From the NCBI RefSeq assembly GCF_900497695.1, contig NZ_UIDD01000004.1:372001-436000 (forward strand): DNA of 64,000 nucleotides, given 5' to 3'. The notes beneath the pieces are model-generated. The model searched no databases and was not told the DNA's origin. It worked only from the letters and a program-made list of their open reading frames with translations. Shown piece by piece: positions 29,763 to 38,438 of this stretch. Source of the stretch: Pseudomonas wadenswilerensis. Its GTDB lineage: Bacteria; Pseudomonadota; Gammaproteobacteria; Pseudomonadales; Pseudomonadaceae. Every line of letters begins with the position of its first letter. The stretch's first letter is position 1. The translations under genes and the position numbers were made by a program.

Positions 29763-30416
29763 GTGAGCCGGCGCAGACTGTTCATCGCCCTGGCCGCGTG
29801 CCTGGGCTGGAGCGCGCTGGCAATCCAGATGTACCTGCTGTTGTTGGCGCGCTGGCAGGAACAGGCCAGCCTGCTGGGTGGCCTGGTGAGCTTGTTCAGT
29901 TTCTTCACCGTGCTCAGCAACACTCTGGTCGCCGTAGTGCTCAGTCACGCGGCATTCGGCCGGGACTCGCCGCTGCGGCGCTTCTTTCTCGCGCCCTGGG
30001 TCAGTTCCGGGATTGCCGCGAGCATCATCCTCGTGGGCCTTGCCTACAGCTTGTTACTGCGTCACCTGTGGCACCCGCAAGGCTGGCAATGGCTGGCGGA
30101 CGAGCTGCTGCACGATGTCATGCCGCTGCTGTTCGTGGCCTATTGGTGGTGCTGTGTAGAGAAGGGCAGCCTGCGCTTCAGGCATCTGCTGGCCTGGCTG
30201 CTGTATCCGGCGGGGTATTTTGCCTACGCGCTGCTGCGCGGGCATGTGCTGGGCGCCTATCCCTATCCGTTCATCGACGTGGCCGAACTGGGCTACGGCC
30301 AGGTGCTGCTCAATGCGCTGGCGATTCTCGGTGGATTCGTCGCTATCGGCCTGCTGTTGCTTGGCCTCGATCATTGGCAGGGCGGGCGCCTGGCCAAGGC
30401 CAGGACGCAACCCTGA
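29763..30416 (+). CDS. Pr6Pr family membrane protein
   Basis: A 217-residue protein with six predicted membrane segments (about residues 7-28, 36-60, 80-100, 115-131, 141-160 and 180-202), typical of the Pr6Pr family, whose function is unknown. It contains the family-like WHPQGWQWLADELLHDVMPL and the AYPYPFIDVAELGYGQVL regions. It starts with GTG 4 nt after the VF530 gene and is probably co-transcribed with it. It converges with the yqjH-like gene 9 nt away. Confidence 0.8.
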   Translation: MSRRRLFIALAACLGWSALAIQMYLLLLARWQEQASLLGGLVSLFSFFTVLSNTLVAVVLSHAAFGRDSPLRRFFLAPWVSSGIAASIILVGLAYSLLLRHLWHPQGWQWLADELLHDVMPLLFVAYWWCCVEKGSLRFRHLLAWLLYPAGYFAYALLRGHVLGAYPYPFIDVAELGYGQVLLNALAILGGFVAIGLLLLGLDHWQGGRLAKARTQP

Positions 30417-30425
30417 GGTAGCCGT

Positions 30426-31193
30426 TTATTCGTCGTGTGGATCGAGGTGCCAGTAGGCGGCGGCCTTGATCAGGTCTTCCTTGACGCCCTTGTCATCAAT
30501 CAGCAGGCGCTTGGTCTTACGCATCAGCGACTTTTCCAGGGCTACCCAGGTATACAGCTGACCGCTTGGCAGGGGCAGGTCCTTCACCACTTCCAGCAGA
30601 TCCTGCTGCTGACGCTGTACCCAGATCACCTCGACCTGCGCAGCACTGGCCAGTGGCTGTTGTTCCTGGGCATCCTCGATCTCGATCACTGCCACCACCT
30701 TGCGGCCCGCGGGCAGTTCTTCCAGGCGCCGGGCGATGGCCGGGATCGCGGTTTCGTCACCGATCAGCAGGTAGCTGTCGAAGATGTCCGGCACCACCAG
30801 CGAGGCTCGCGGGCCGGCAATGTTGAGCACCTGGCCGACCTGCGCCTGGGCCGCCCATGTGGAGGCAGGGCCGTCGCCGTGCAGGACAAAGTCGATATCC
30901 ATCTCGCCGCCCGCCAGGTCGATGCGCCGCGGGGTGTATTCGCGCATGGTCGGGCGCAGGCCGTCGCGGCTGAAATCGAGGTTGTCGAGCACCGCCTGTT
31001 CTTCTGCCGAGCAGGCGAACATCAGCTTGACGTGGTCGTCGCTGCCAACGCTGGCAAAGCCTTGCAGCTCTGGCCCGCCGAGGGTGATGCGGCGCATGCG
31101 TGGGGTCAGGTCGGTAACCCGCAGCACGTTCAGGCGGCGGTGTTTGATCTCGTGGTTGACGCGGTGAATGGTGGCGTTTTCGCTAACAGTCAT
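30426..31193 (-). CDS. yqjH: Siderophore-interacting protein / ferric reductase, YqjH-like
   Basis: FAD-dependent NADPH ferric-siderophore reductase of the ViuB/YqjH family, releasing iron in the cytoplasm. The 255-residue protein has the FAD-binding motif MREYTPR (residues 83-89), the phosphate-contact region VLNIAGPRAS (122-131) and the C-terminal KRLLIDDKGVKEDLIKAAAYWH. It overlaps the upstream PadR-family gene by 4 nt. In E. coli, YqjI represses yqjH; here both genes are in one operon, so regulator and enzyme are probably controlled together. Confidence 0.88.
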   Translation of the reverse strand: MTVSENATIHRVNHEIKHRRLNVLRVTDLTPRMRRITLGGPELQGFASVGSDDHVKLMFACSAEEQAVLDNLDFSRDGLRPTMREYTPRRIDLAGGEMDIDFVLHGDGPASTWAAQAQVGQVLNIAGPRASLVVPDIFDSYLLIGDETAIPAIARRLEELPAGRKVVAVIEIEDAQEQQPLASAAQVEVIWVQRQQQDLLEVVKDLPLPSGQLYTWVALEKSLMRKTKRLLIDDKGVKEDLIKAAAYWHLDPHDE

Positions 31194-31759
31194 TCGGGTT
31201 GCTCCGGTGAGGTCGCAGTGGGCCCTGCGACGATGGCTTTGGCGGTGTCATTGAGCAGGGTACGAACCCGCTCGATTTCCGCCGGGTTCCAGCGCCCGCT
31301 GTGCATCTGCAGGGCGTGGCGCAAGTTGTGTACGGCCTCGTGGATCTCTGCCGGACGGTCGTGGCCGCGCAGCGAGCGCTTGCTGACTTCGATGCGCATG
31401 CGTACCCCGTCCAGGGCAATGGCCTGGTCGGCCAGGGACTTCTGCCCGGCCGGGGTAATGCCGTAGAGGCGCTTGCTGCCTTGGGTCTGGCCGCTGATCA
31501 GCTCGACTTCTTCAAGGAAATTAAGGGTCGGGTAGATCACCCCGGGGCTGGGGCTGTAGCTGCCATCGAAGAGGCTTTCGATCTGGCGGATCAGGTCGTA
31601 GCCGTGGCAGGGCTGTTCGGCCAGCATCGACAACAGCAGCAGCTTCAGGTCGCCGGGGGCAAACACGCGGGGGCCGCGGTCGCCACGTTCACGGCCGTGA
31701 CGACGTTCGAAGCCGTCATGCCGGTCGCCATGTTCGCGGTGGGGATGATGGTCACGCAT
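31190..31759 (-). CDS. yqjI: PadR-family regulator, YqjI-like metal-responsive repressor
   Basis: A 189-residue PadR-family repressor. The first 30 residues are rich in His, Asp and Arg (MRDHHPHREHGDRHDGFERR), as in E. coli YqjI, whose N-terminal region binds nickel or iron. The winged-helix domain follows, with LLLLSMLAEQPCHGYDLIRQIE and SPGVIYPTLNFLEEVELI, then a helical dimerisation domain. The ATG at 31759 has GGAG about 8 nt upstream. Two near-identical palindromes in its promoter (31780-31815) suggest autoregulation. Confidence 0.85.
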   Translation of the reverse strand: MRDHHPHREHGDRHDGFERRHGRERGDRGPRVFAPGDLKLLLLSMLAEQPCHGYDLIRQIESLFDGSYSPSPGVIYPTLNFLEEVELISGQTQGSKRLYGITPAGQKSLADQAIALDGVRMRIEVSKRSLRGHDRPAEIHEAVHNLRHALQMHSGRWNPAEIERVRTLLNDTAKAIVAGPTATSPEQPE

Positions 31760-31779
31760 GGGGGAATCTCCGTTTGCGT

Positions 31780-31822
31780 TAGATGTATCTTCAGATATTA
31801 CTCAAGATATATCTTAAATCAA
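31780..31822 (-). promoter_or_regulatory. yqjI promoter with two repressor-like palindromes
   Basis: On the minus strand, TTGATT (31822-31817) and TAATAT (31800-31795) with a 16-nt spacer form a plausible promoter. The perfect palindrome AAGATATATCTT (31804-31815) lies within the spacer, and a near copy, tAGATGTATCTT (31780-31791), lies just after the -10. Their centres are 24 bp apart. This fits self-repression by the PadR-family protein. Confidence 0.6.
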
Positions 31823-31825
31823 GCG

Positions 31826-31846
31826 TGAGAATAGGAATGTTTCTCA
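31826..31846. promoter_or_regulatory. TGAGAA-N9-TTCTCA inverted repeat, possible Fur-type site
   Basis: Six-base arms (31826-31831 and 31841-31846) upstream of the yqjI promoter. It resembles GAGAAT/ATTCTC forms of Pseudomonas Fur boxes, but the spacing is not the canonical one. Confidence 0.25.
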
Positions 31847-31984
31847 TGATGATCGTAGGAAGCGCTGAATTTGTGTAGGAATGCTTCAGGGTTTTCCTAC
31901 AGATGCCTCGGATTGCCTTGATCTACACACACGGAAATCGCTCCTAAGATTCGCCACGTTTTCTTCACCTGTGAGTATTTCTCC

Positions 31985-32479
31985 GTGGCGCGTTCAATTT
32001 TTTTCATCGGCCTGCTCTGGGGGCTGTCATTTTTTGCCCAGGCCAGTTTCTCCGTGACCCATATCGCTCGTGAGCACACTGTGCGGCACGAACTGGAAGC
32101 CAACCTCGATCGTCTGGTCGAGCGCGCACACGAGCTGATCGGCGTGCCCTATCGCTGGGGCGGCATGTCGGTAAAGGGCGGGTTTGATTGCAGTGGGCTG
32201 CTGGTCTACCTGTTTCGCCACGAGGCCGATATCAGGATTCCGCGCACCACCGCGGGCATGCTCAAGTCCGGCGCCCGGACCATCAAGCAGAGCCAGCTAA
32301 AACGCGGAGACGCAGTATTTTTCAATCGCAATGGCCAGGGCCGGATCGGTCACGTCGGCCTGTACATCGGCGAAGGGCGCTTCATCCACGCCCCCCGCAC
32401 CGGCAAGAACATCCGTATCGATTCCCTGAGCAACAGCTACTGGGCCAAAAGCTATACGACTGCCAAGCGCTTCCACTAG
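31985..32479 (+). CDS. Secreted NlpC/P60 (C40) peptidase
   Basis: Predicted peptidoglycan endopeptidase cleaving stem peptides. The 164-residue product starts with GTG and has a signal peptide (about 1-20, ending AQA). The catalytic residues are Cys69 (FDCSGL), His123 (IGHVGLYIG) and His135 (FIHAPRTG). The family's RWGG motif is at 57-60. No strong Shine-Dalgarno sequence is seen. It converges on the penicillin-binding protein gene with a 4-nt overlap at the stops. Similar to the Spr/NlpC group, but without a lipobox. Confidence 0.9.
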   Translation: MARSIFFIGLLWGLSFFAQASFSVTHIAREHTVRHELEANLDRLVERAHELIGVPYRWGGMSVKGGFDCSGLLVYLFRHEADIRIPRTTAGMLKSGARTIKQSQLKRGDAVFFNRNGQGRIGHVGLYIGEGRFIHAPRTGKNIRIDSLSNSYWAKSYTTAKRFH

Positions 32480-35400
32480 CGCTGCACCATCCGCGGTGGC
32501 TTGCACAGGGTGTGACTGCCCGGCTCCAGGTACGGCATCAGGATTGGCGCCATGCCCTTGAGCACCTGCACCGGCAGCGCCGAGGTAAAGCGGAAGGACT
32601 CCGCGGCACGGCCGGGGACGAAGGCGGTGAGGGTGCCGAAGTGGTTTTCTCCGAGGTAGAACACAAAGGTGGCGGTACGGTTCAGCGAGCGTGAGCCGAT
32701 CAGCCGCCCGCCGGCGCCGAAGCTTTCGATGCGGTTGTCGCCGGTACCGGTCTTGCCGCCCATCACCAGCGGGCTGCCGTCGGCCAGTTTGAAGCTGCCC
32801 GACACTCGCCGCGCGGTACCGGCATCCACCACTTGCGAGAGGGCGCCGCGCAGGGCCCGGGCGACTTCCACCGAGAGCACTCGCTGGCCCAGGTCGGGGT
32901 CGCTGGTCAGACGGGTTTCGTAGGGTGTGTCGGCAGCAAAGTGCAGGGTGTCGATGCGCAGCACCGGCAGGCGTACGCCGTCGTTCTGGATAATCCCGAT
33001 CAGTTCAGCCAGGGCTGCCGGACGGTCGCCGGAGCTGCCGATGGCGGTGGCCAGCGACGGTACCAGGTGGTCGAAGGGGTAGCCGACGCGTTTCCAGCGT
33101 TGATGAATATCGAGGAAGGCTTCGATTTCCACCAGGGTGCGGATGCGGCTGTCGCGCGCGCCCTTGTGGCGGCTCTTGAACAGCCAGCCGTAGACTTCCT
33201 GGCGTTCAAAATGGCCGGCCTGCGCCGCCTCCTGGAAGGTGGCGCTGGGGTGTTGCAGCAGATAGCCAAGCAGCCACAAATCCAGCGGATGCACCTTGGC
33301 GATAAAGCCCTGGTCGGGCAGGTCATAGGCGCCTGGCCGGTAAGCTTCGTACAGCTCTTGCAGGCGTTTCTCGGTGACGGTGTTCTGCTTGGTGGCCGGG
33401 CGTTTGTTCTCGACCCGGTCCTTTTTCAGGTGAGCCTGGACGAACGCATTGAAGGTGGCCTGGTCGGCTTCCGGAAACAGGTAACGGTGCACCGCGGCCA
33501 GGCGGATCGGTGTGACCCGCAGGCTGTCGAGGAAGGTGTCCAGGCGCTGTTGCGAGGTCTTGCGCTGGTATTTTTTCCAGAACCTGCGCATGTAATCGGT
33601 GCCTTCCTTGTCGGCAAAACGTGCCAGGTATTCCTGGCGGCGCGGTTCGGCATCGTCCTTGAGCAGGCTGGCGCTATTGCCCGGCTGCTGGTAGGTGCTG
33701 TAGCGCACCAGATCGCGCATCAGGCGAATGAACGGCAGGTTGATCGACTCGCGCAGGGCGTCCTTGAGGGTGGGGATGCGGCCGTTGTCTTCCTTGCGAA
33801 AGTTGTTGAATACATGCAGGCCGCCGCCGGTGAAGAAGGCTTCGCCGGGGCTGGCGGAGTACTTGCGCTCCAGCGCGGCGTTGAGCATGGCGCTGAGGTC
33901 GCGGTCCTTGTTCTGGACCAGGTAGTCGATGGCCCAGCGGGTGATGAAGTCCAGCTCGGCCACCTGTACTTTTTTCAGCTCGGCGGCCGGGGTAGCGGCG
34001 TACTTGTCGTGCAGTTCGGCGACTATTTCCAGGTAGCTGGTCAGTACCCGCAGCTTGGCGGTGGAGCCCAGTTCCAGTTTGCTGCCTTCGTTGATGTCGA
34101 AGGGCTGGTCGGTGCTGTCGGTTTGTACCCGCACCCTCGAGCCATCGGCGGTACGCTCCAGCAGGGTGAAGCTGTAACGCACCTGGGTGGTGCTGGTCGG
34201 GGTCAGCAAGCGTTCGCCAAACAGGCCCATTTTTTCTGCAAAGGCCGGGTCGGCGAGGTTCTTCAGGTATTGGCTGACCTGGCCCTGCAAATCCGACTGC
34301 AGGGTGCTGGTGGCCGACAGGTCGAGACGGTCGAGGTCATACAACGGCCGGCCCAGCGCCGAAGACAGGCGGCTGCGGGCGACGCTGATGCCTTTGTTGG
34401 TAACGATCGGCTGAATGGTCGGCTGGGCCACCCAGTCGCGGTAGATGGCCGTGCTGGAGAGGGCCGCATCCGCCAGCGGCTTGTCGATGATGTTGCTGGC
34501 CGAGAGGATGCGGATGTGGCTGTCGGTCAGCAGCGCCAGTTCCGCACGCCCCTTGGACAAAAAGTGCGAGGGGCGGCGCTGGGCGATCATCAGCGACAGC
34601 ACCTGGCGCAAGGCCAGGCCACGGGTGGCGAGGCTCGCGGGGTCGTTGTCGGTGGACGACAGGGCCTGGTTGACCTGGGCAAAATCAGCGCCATACCAGA
34701 CGCGCAAACCCTCGGCCATGCCATGCACTTCGCCATGCCCGGGCACCGCCGACAGCGGTACGCTGTTGAGGTAGTCGCGCACGATACGCTGGCGTGTTTC
34801 CAGGGTCTGCGGGCCACCTTTATACGCGCGCACGCTGGCGGAAATCATCTGGCGGATCTTCTCGCTGCCCGAGGCGGTCAGGCCGTCGGGGGAATGCCGG
34901 TATTTTTCCAGTTGGGTCGCCAGGGTACTGCCGCCCGCCGACTGGCCGGGCAGGGCCAGGTACTTCGCCACCTGGGTATAGGCGGCCTTGGCAAAGCGCG
35001 GCCAGTCCACGGCGGGGTTGTTCAGCGGGTCGTTGGGGTCGAGCAGGTCGCGGTTTTCGATGAACAGCAGGCTGTGGACAATGACCGGCGGGATCGAGGC
35101 GAAGTCGGGGTACAGGTGCTGCGGGTAATGAAACTGGTACAGCGCATCGCCCTTGCAGTCGGTGATCGACAAGCCGGCCTGAATTTTTTCGGCGTAGGGA
35201 ACGAAAAAGCCGTGATCGACGTAGTCCATCAGCGCAGGCGAAAAGCGCGTCTGCTCGTTTATCACGTAGTCGCGCTTCAGTAGGCGCGGCAGGAATTCAC
35301 CCAGAGAGCTGTAGCCCAGACGCTTGTCGAACGGACCTTCACCCGGGTAGCGAATGGCATCGCTGGGGCCGGGCTGCATGGAGTAGCTGAGGGTCGCGGC

Positions 35401-35601
35401 GAACCGGCTGAACTCCCGGGATTGCAGGCGCGAGGTGTGTATTTCGGTAGTGACGGCGTAACCCAGGGCGATCAGGGCGATCAGCAGCACCAACCAGAAC
35501 AGCCGCCACCAGAGATGGCGCTGGCGTGGGCTTTTCGGCAATGGGAGTTGTTCAGGGGGAGCTTCCGTACTGTTCGGTTCCGATTGCCACAATGCGCCCA
35601 T
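32476..35601 (-). CDS. Class A penicillin-binding protein-like transglycosylase/transpeptidase
   Basis: Probable bifunctional peptidoglycan synthase of 1041 residues, anchored by one membrane segment (about 32-50). The GT51 domain has FIENRDL (catalytic-type Glu182) and GGSTLATQLEK (from 223), a variant of the usual GGSTITQQ. The transpeptidase domain has Ser513-Thr-Ala-Lys516, SIN, and KTGTG beginning at Lys950. The protein is larger than standard PBP1a/1b (about 800), and a long segment of about 430 residues separates the active-site Ser from the KTG motif. It is therefore an atypical member. It converges with the NlpC/P60 gene. Confidence 0.85.
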   Translation of the reverse strand: MGALWQSEPNSTEAPPEQLPLPKSPRQRHLWWRLFWLVLLIALIALGYAVTTEIHTSRLQSREFSRFAATLSYSMQPGPSDAIRYPGEGPFDKRLGYSSLGEFLPRLLKRDYVINEQTRFSPALMDYVDHGFFVPYAEKIQAGLSITDCKGDALYQFHYPQHLYPDFASIPPVIVHSLLFIENRDLLDPNDPLNNPAVDWPRFAKAAYTQVAKYLALPGQSAGGSTLATQLEKYRHSPDGLTASGSEKIRQMISASVRAYKGGPQTLETRQRIVRDYLNSVPLSAVPGHGEVHGMAEGLRVWYGADFAQVNQALSSTDNDPASLATRGLALRQVLSLMIAQRRPSHFLSKGRAELALLTDSHIRILSASNIIDKPLADAALSSTAIYRDWVAQPTIQPIVTNKGISVARSRLSSALGRPLYDLDRLDLSATSTLQSDLQGQVSQYLKNLADPAFAEKMGLFGERLLTPTSTTQVRYSFTLLERTADGSRVRVQTDSTDQPFDINEGSKLELGSTAKLRVLTSYLEIVAELHDKYAATPAAELKKVQVAELDFITRWAIDYLVQNKDRDLSAMLNAALERKYSASPGEAFFTGGGLHVFNNFRKEDNGRIPTLKDALRESINLPFIRLMRDLVRYSTYQQPGNSASLLKDDAEPRRQEYLARFADKEGTDYMRRFWKKYQRKTSQQRLDTFLDSLRVTPIRLAAVHRYLFPEADQATFNAFVQAHLKKDRVENKRPATKQNTVTEKRLQELYEAYRPGAYDLPDQGFIAKVHPLDLWLLGYLLQHPSATFQEAAQAGHFERQEVYGWLFKSRHKGARDSRIRTLVEIEAFLDIHQRWKRVGYPFDHLVPSLATAIGSSGDRPAALAELIGIIQNDGVRLPVLRIDTLHFAADTPYETRLTSDPDLGQRVLSVEVARALRGALSQVVDAGTARRVSGSFKLADGSPLVMGGKTGTGDNRIESFGAGGRLIGSRSLNRTATFVFYLGENHFGTLTAFVPGRAAESFRFTSALPVQVLKGMAPILMPYLEPGSHTLCKPPRMVQR

Positions 35602-36038
35602 AGTCTTCAGCCCGGCTACGTATTTTCGTCTTGCTTGCCTGAAGCTTAGACGGTGGCCGGGTTTGGTGAAAATTTTGTAGTCAGTTGCCGGGCATTTCCT
35701 AAAAACGTGTCAGAAATGCTCCTTTGGTGGAGCTTGAATTGCCCCGTTTTGGTGCTATGTTAGCCGCCCTGTTTCCTGCAGAGGCTAAAGCACGGGGAAT
35801 GCCCCTCCGTAGAAGCGGATTTTGCCGAGAGTTCTCGCCAAATATCGCGCTTTATACAGTGAAATGTCCTGCAGGGGCCTTTCTATACTGCTCGCCCCTT
35901 TCGCTCTGCCGGTTTTGCACTGACGGCAGACGGGCCCGCTCACAAGGCGGTGCCCGGCGAGGCAACGCATCAAGCCCACCGGCGATGCCAGGCCTGCACG
36001 AATGGTCATATCCAATAACAAAATGAGGTTGTATTTCT
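35602..36038 (+). other. 437-nt gap before the permease gene, with a candidate promoter
   Basis: No convincing gene is seen here. TTGAAT (35734-35739) and TATGTT (35756-35761) with a 16-nt spacer are a possible promoter for the permease, leaving a leader of about 270 nt. The leader is GC-rich and contains several short inverted repeats. I do not recognise a known riboswitch. A 100-codon open frame (35724-36026) has low-quality composition and no ribosome-binding site. Confidence 0.4.
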
Positions 36039-37460
36039 ATGCCAGTCGGCAACCACCCTTCTCATGGTGAGACCGCCCAGGGCGGCCCACTCAAGCGAGA
36101 ACTCGGCGAACGCCACATTCGCCTGATGGCGCTGGGCGCCTGTATCGGTGTCGGCCTGTTCCTGGGTTCGGCCAAGGCCATCGAAATGGCCGGACCAGCC
36201 ATCATGCTGTCCTACATCATTGGTGGCCTGGCGATCCTGGTGATCATGCGCGCCCTCGGCGAAATGGCCGTGCACAACCCGGTAGCCGGCTCCTTCAGCC
36301 GCTACGCTCAAGACTACCTCGGCCCGTTGGCGGGCTTTCTCACCGGCTGGAACTACTGGTTCCTGTGGCTGGTGACCTGCGTGGCGGAAATCACCGCGGT
36401 GGCCATTTACATGGGCATCTGGTTCCCCGAAGTACCGCGCTGGATCTGGGCCCTGGCGGCCCTGGGCAGCATGGGCGCGATCAACCTGATCGCCGTCAAG
36501 GCCTTTGGTGAGTTCGAGTTCTGGTTCGCCCTGATCAAGATCGTCACCATCATTGCCATGGTCCTGGGTGGCATTGGCGTCATCGCTTTCGGTTTCGGTA
36601 ACGATGGCGTGGCGATGGGCATCTCCAACCTCTGGAGCAACGGCGGCTTCATGCCCAATGGCGTGACCGGCGTGCTGATGTCGCTGCAGATGGTGATGTT
36701 CGCCTATCTGGGCGTCGAGATGATCGGCCTGACTGCCGGTGAAGCACGCAACCCGCAAAAGACCATTCCCCAGGCCATCGGCTCGGTGTTCTGGCGCATC
36801 CTGCTGTTCTACGTCGGCGCACTGTTCGTGATCCTGTCGATCTACCCGTGGAACGAAATCGGCAGCCAGGGCAGCCCGTTCGTGATGACCTTCGAGCGTC
36901 TGGGCATCAAGACCGCTGCCGGTATCATCAACTTCGTGGTGATCACTGCTGCGCTGTCGTCGTGCAACGGCGGTATCTTCAGCACCGGACGCATGCTCTA
37001 CAGCCTGGCGCAGAACGGTCAGGCCCCGGCCACCTTCGCCCGCACCTCGAGCAACGGCGTGCCGCGTAATGCCCTGTTGCTGTCGATCGCAGCCTTGCTG
37101 CTGGGCGTGCTGGCCAACTACCTGGTACCGGAGAAAGTCTTCGTCTGGGTAACCGCCATCGCCACCTTCGGCGCGATCTGGACCTGGGTGATGATCCTCC
37201 TGGCCCAGCTGAAATTCCGCGCGGGCTTGAGCAACGCCGAGCGTGCCGCACTGAAATACCGCATGTGGCTGTGGCCGCTGAGCTCCTATCTGGCGCTGGC
37301 GTTCCTGATCCTGGTGGTCGGCCTGATGGCCTACTTCGAGGAAACCCGCGTGGCCCTGTACATCGGCCCGGCGTTCCTGGTGATGCTGACCGTGCTCTAC
37401 TACGTGCTCAAGCTGTCGCCAAGCACCGTGGAGCAGCGCGCTGCAAGTTCAGTGTCCTGA
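36039..37460 (+). CDS. Amino-acid permease, ProY/APC family
   Basis: Inner-membrane amino-acid/proton symporter of the APC superfamily, AAT family. The 473-residue protein has twelve predicted membrane segments and the family starts RHIRLMALGACIGVGLFLGSA (about 25-45) and GGLAILVIMRALGEMA. Further signatures are GEARNPQKTIPQAIGSVFWRI and SSCNGGIFSTGRMLYSLAQNGQAP. It most resembles the ProY/D-amino-acid-type permeases, but the substrate is not certain. GAGG lies before the ATG. A strong terminator follows. Confidence 0.85.
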   Translation: MPVGNHPSHGETAQGGPLKRELGERHIRLMALGACIGVGLFLGSAKAIEMAGPAIMLSYIIGGLAILVIMRALGEMAVHNPVAGSFSRYAQDYLGPLAGFLTGWNYWFLWLVTCVAEITAVAIYMGIWFPEVPRWIWALAALGSMGAINLIAVKAFGEFEFWFALIKIVTIIAMVLGGIGVIAFGFGNDGVAMGISNLWSNGGFMPNGVTGVLMSLQMVMFAYLGVEMIGLTAGEARNPQKTIPQAIGSVFWRILLFYVGALFVILSIYPWNEIGSQGSPFVMTFERLGIKTAAGIINFVVITAALSSCNGGIFSTGRMLYSLAQNGQAPATFARTSSNGVPRNALLLSIAALLLGVLANYLVPEKVFVWVTAIATFGAIWTWVMILLAQLKFRAGLSNAERAALKYRMWLWPLSSYLALAFLILVVGLMAYFEETRVALYIGPAFLVMLTVLYYVLKLSPSTVEQRAASSVS

Positions 37461-37476
37461 CCCTCTGGTTGTCATG

Positions 37477-37513
37477 AAAAAGCCCGTATCGATGGATACG
37501 GGCTTTTTTTTTT
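37477..37513 (+). terminator. intrinsic terminator after the permease gene
   Basis: AGCCCGTATC (37481-37490) pairs with GATACGGGC (37495-37503) across a GATG loop and is followed by ten T's (37504-37513). Very strong. Confidence 0.95.
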
Positions 37514-37704
37514 GGGGTTCTTCACGGATTGCCGGGAAAGTCGTTGGCAGCCAACAGATCTTGCAGATGTATCTGCTGCACTGCGCGCTTGAGATTCTCT
37601 GGGGGATCTGGTGAAGAACAATTAAGTACCGCACCGGCGCAGTTGCAATCCCGAGAATCGCTGCGAAGGCAGTTACGCCTTCATGGACTCAGGAGAGCCG
37701 CAGC

Positions 37705-38295
37705 ATGACCACCCATCGACAACGTTCGTTCATCGCCACACTCTCAACCCCCTCTGGCCGCTTTGGCTTTCTCGACCAGTTGCATTCGGTCTTCTACGCC
37801 GATCCGCAACGTACCTTCACCTGGACCGGCATCAGCATCCCCAGCGCCGGGCACATGCTCGGTCACGTGAACGAGAAGCTGACGTCGGAGCCCTTGAAGC
37901 TCTACGTGCGCTTCACTGAGGGCGGCTACATCTTGTACGTCAGGAGCAAGGCCCATTTCGGTAAATGCATTGGCTACAAAAATGGTTACTTCGGTGCATT
38001 CGACCCGAAAGAGCAATCGCCAGCCAAATTCGGCCTGGAAGCCGTGGGTGTTGCTGACGGCGCCAGCGGCCAAGAGATTCAACTGGGCGGTGGCGCGATT
38101 CTCAGCCGTCTGATTTCCCTGGACACAGGCAAGCCCCTCGCTCTGCGCGAGCAAACGCTCAGCTATTACCGCAATAAAGCCTGGAGGAGCAGGCCGGTCA
38201 CCTGTATTGCCGCCCATGGCGCCCAGGCAATGGACTTTCACGTCAACGTCCTGGAAACCAATAGCGCCTACCTGAGTCATCCGGACGAGATCTGA
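37705..38295 (+). CDS. hypothetical protein, unrecognised
   Basis: A 196-residue protein I do not recognise. The ATG at 37705 follows an AGGAGAG run (37690-37696). It has no signal peptide or membrane segment. The composition is that of a real protein, with alternating hydrophobic and polar stretches suggesting beta structure (LKLYVRFTEGGYILYVRSKA; EIQLGGGAILSRLISLD), and two Cys. It is flanked by a terminator upstream and a convergent opgC-like gene downstream, so it is a single-gene unit. Coding potential is moderate to good; the function cannot be guessed. Confidence 0.65.
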   Translation: MTTHRQRSFIATLSTPSGRFGFLDQLHSVFYADPQRTFTWTGISIPSAGHMLGHVNEKLTSEPLKLYVRFTEGGYILYVRSKAHFGKCIGYKNGYFGAFDPKEQSPAKFGLEAVGVADGASGQEIQLGGGAILSRLISLDTGKPLALREQTLSYYRNKAWRSRPVTCIAAHGAQAMDFHVNVLETNSAYLSHPDEI

Positions 38296-38438
38296 ACAGG
38301 TGCGATTGATCTGCAATCCCGTCGAATACGCCTATCCTGCAAACTCGATCTCTTGACCCGGCCGCGCTGGTGGCGCAACAGTCGCTTGGAACTCAGGAAC
38401 GGCCTGAGCAAGGCCGGTCCCTATGTCGATTGCGTTTT

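Noticed and set aside
32833..35283. 816-codon open frame opposite the penicillin-binding protein
   Set aside because: Shadow frame with no motif.
35724..36026. 100-codon frame before the permease gene
   Set aside because: No ribosome-binding site, poor composition, and it spans the leader and probable promoter.
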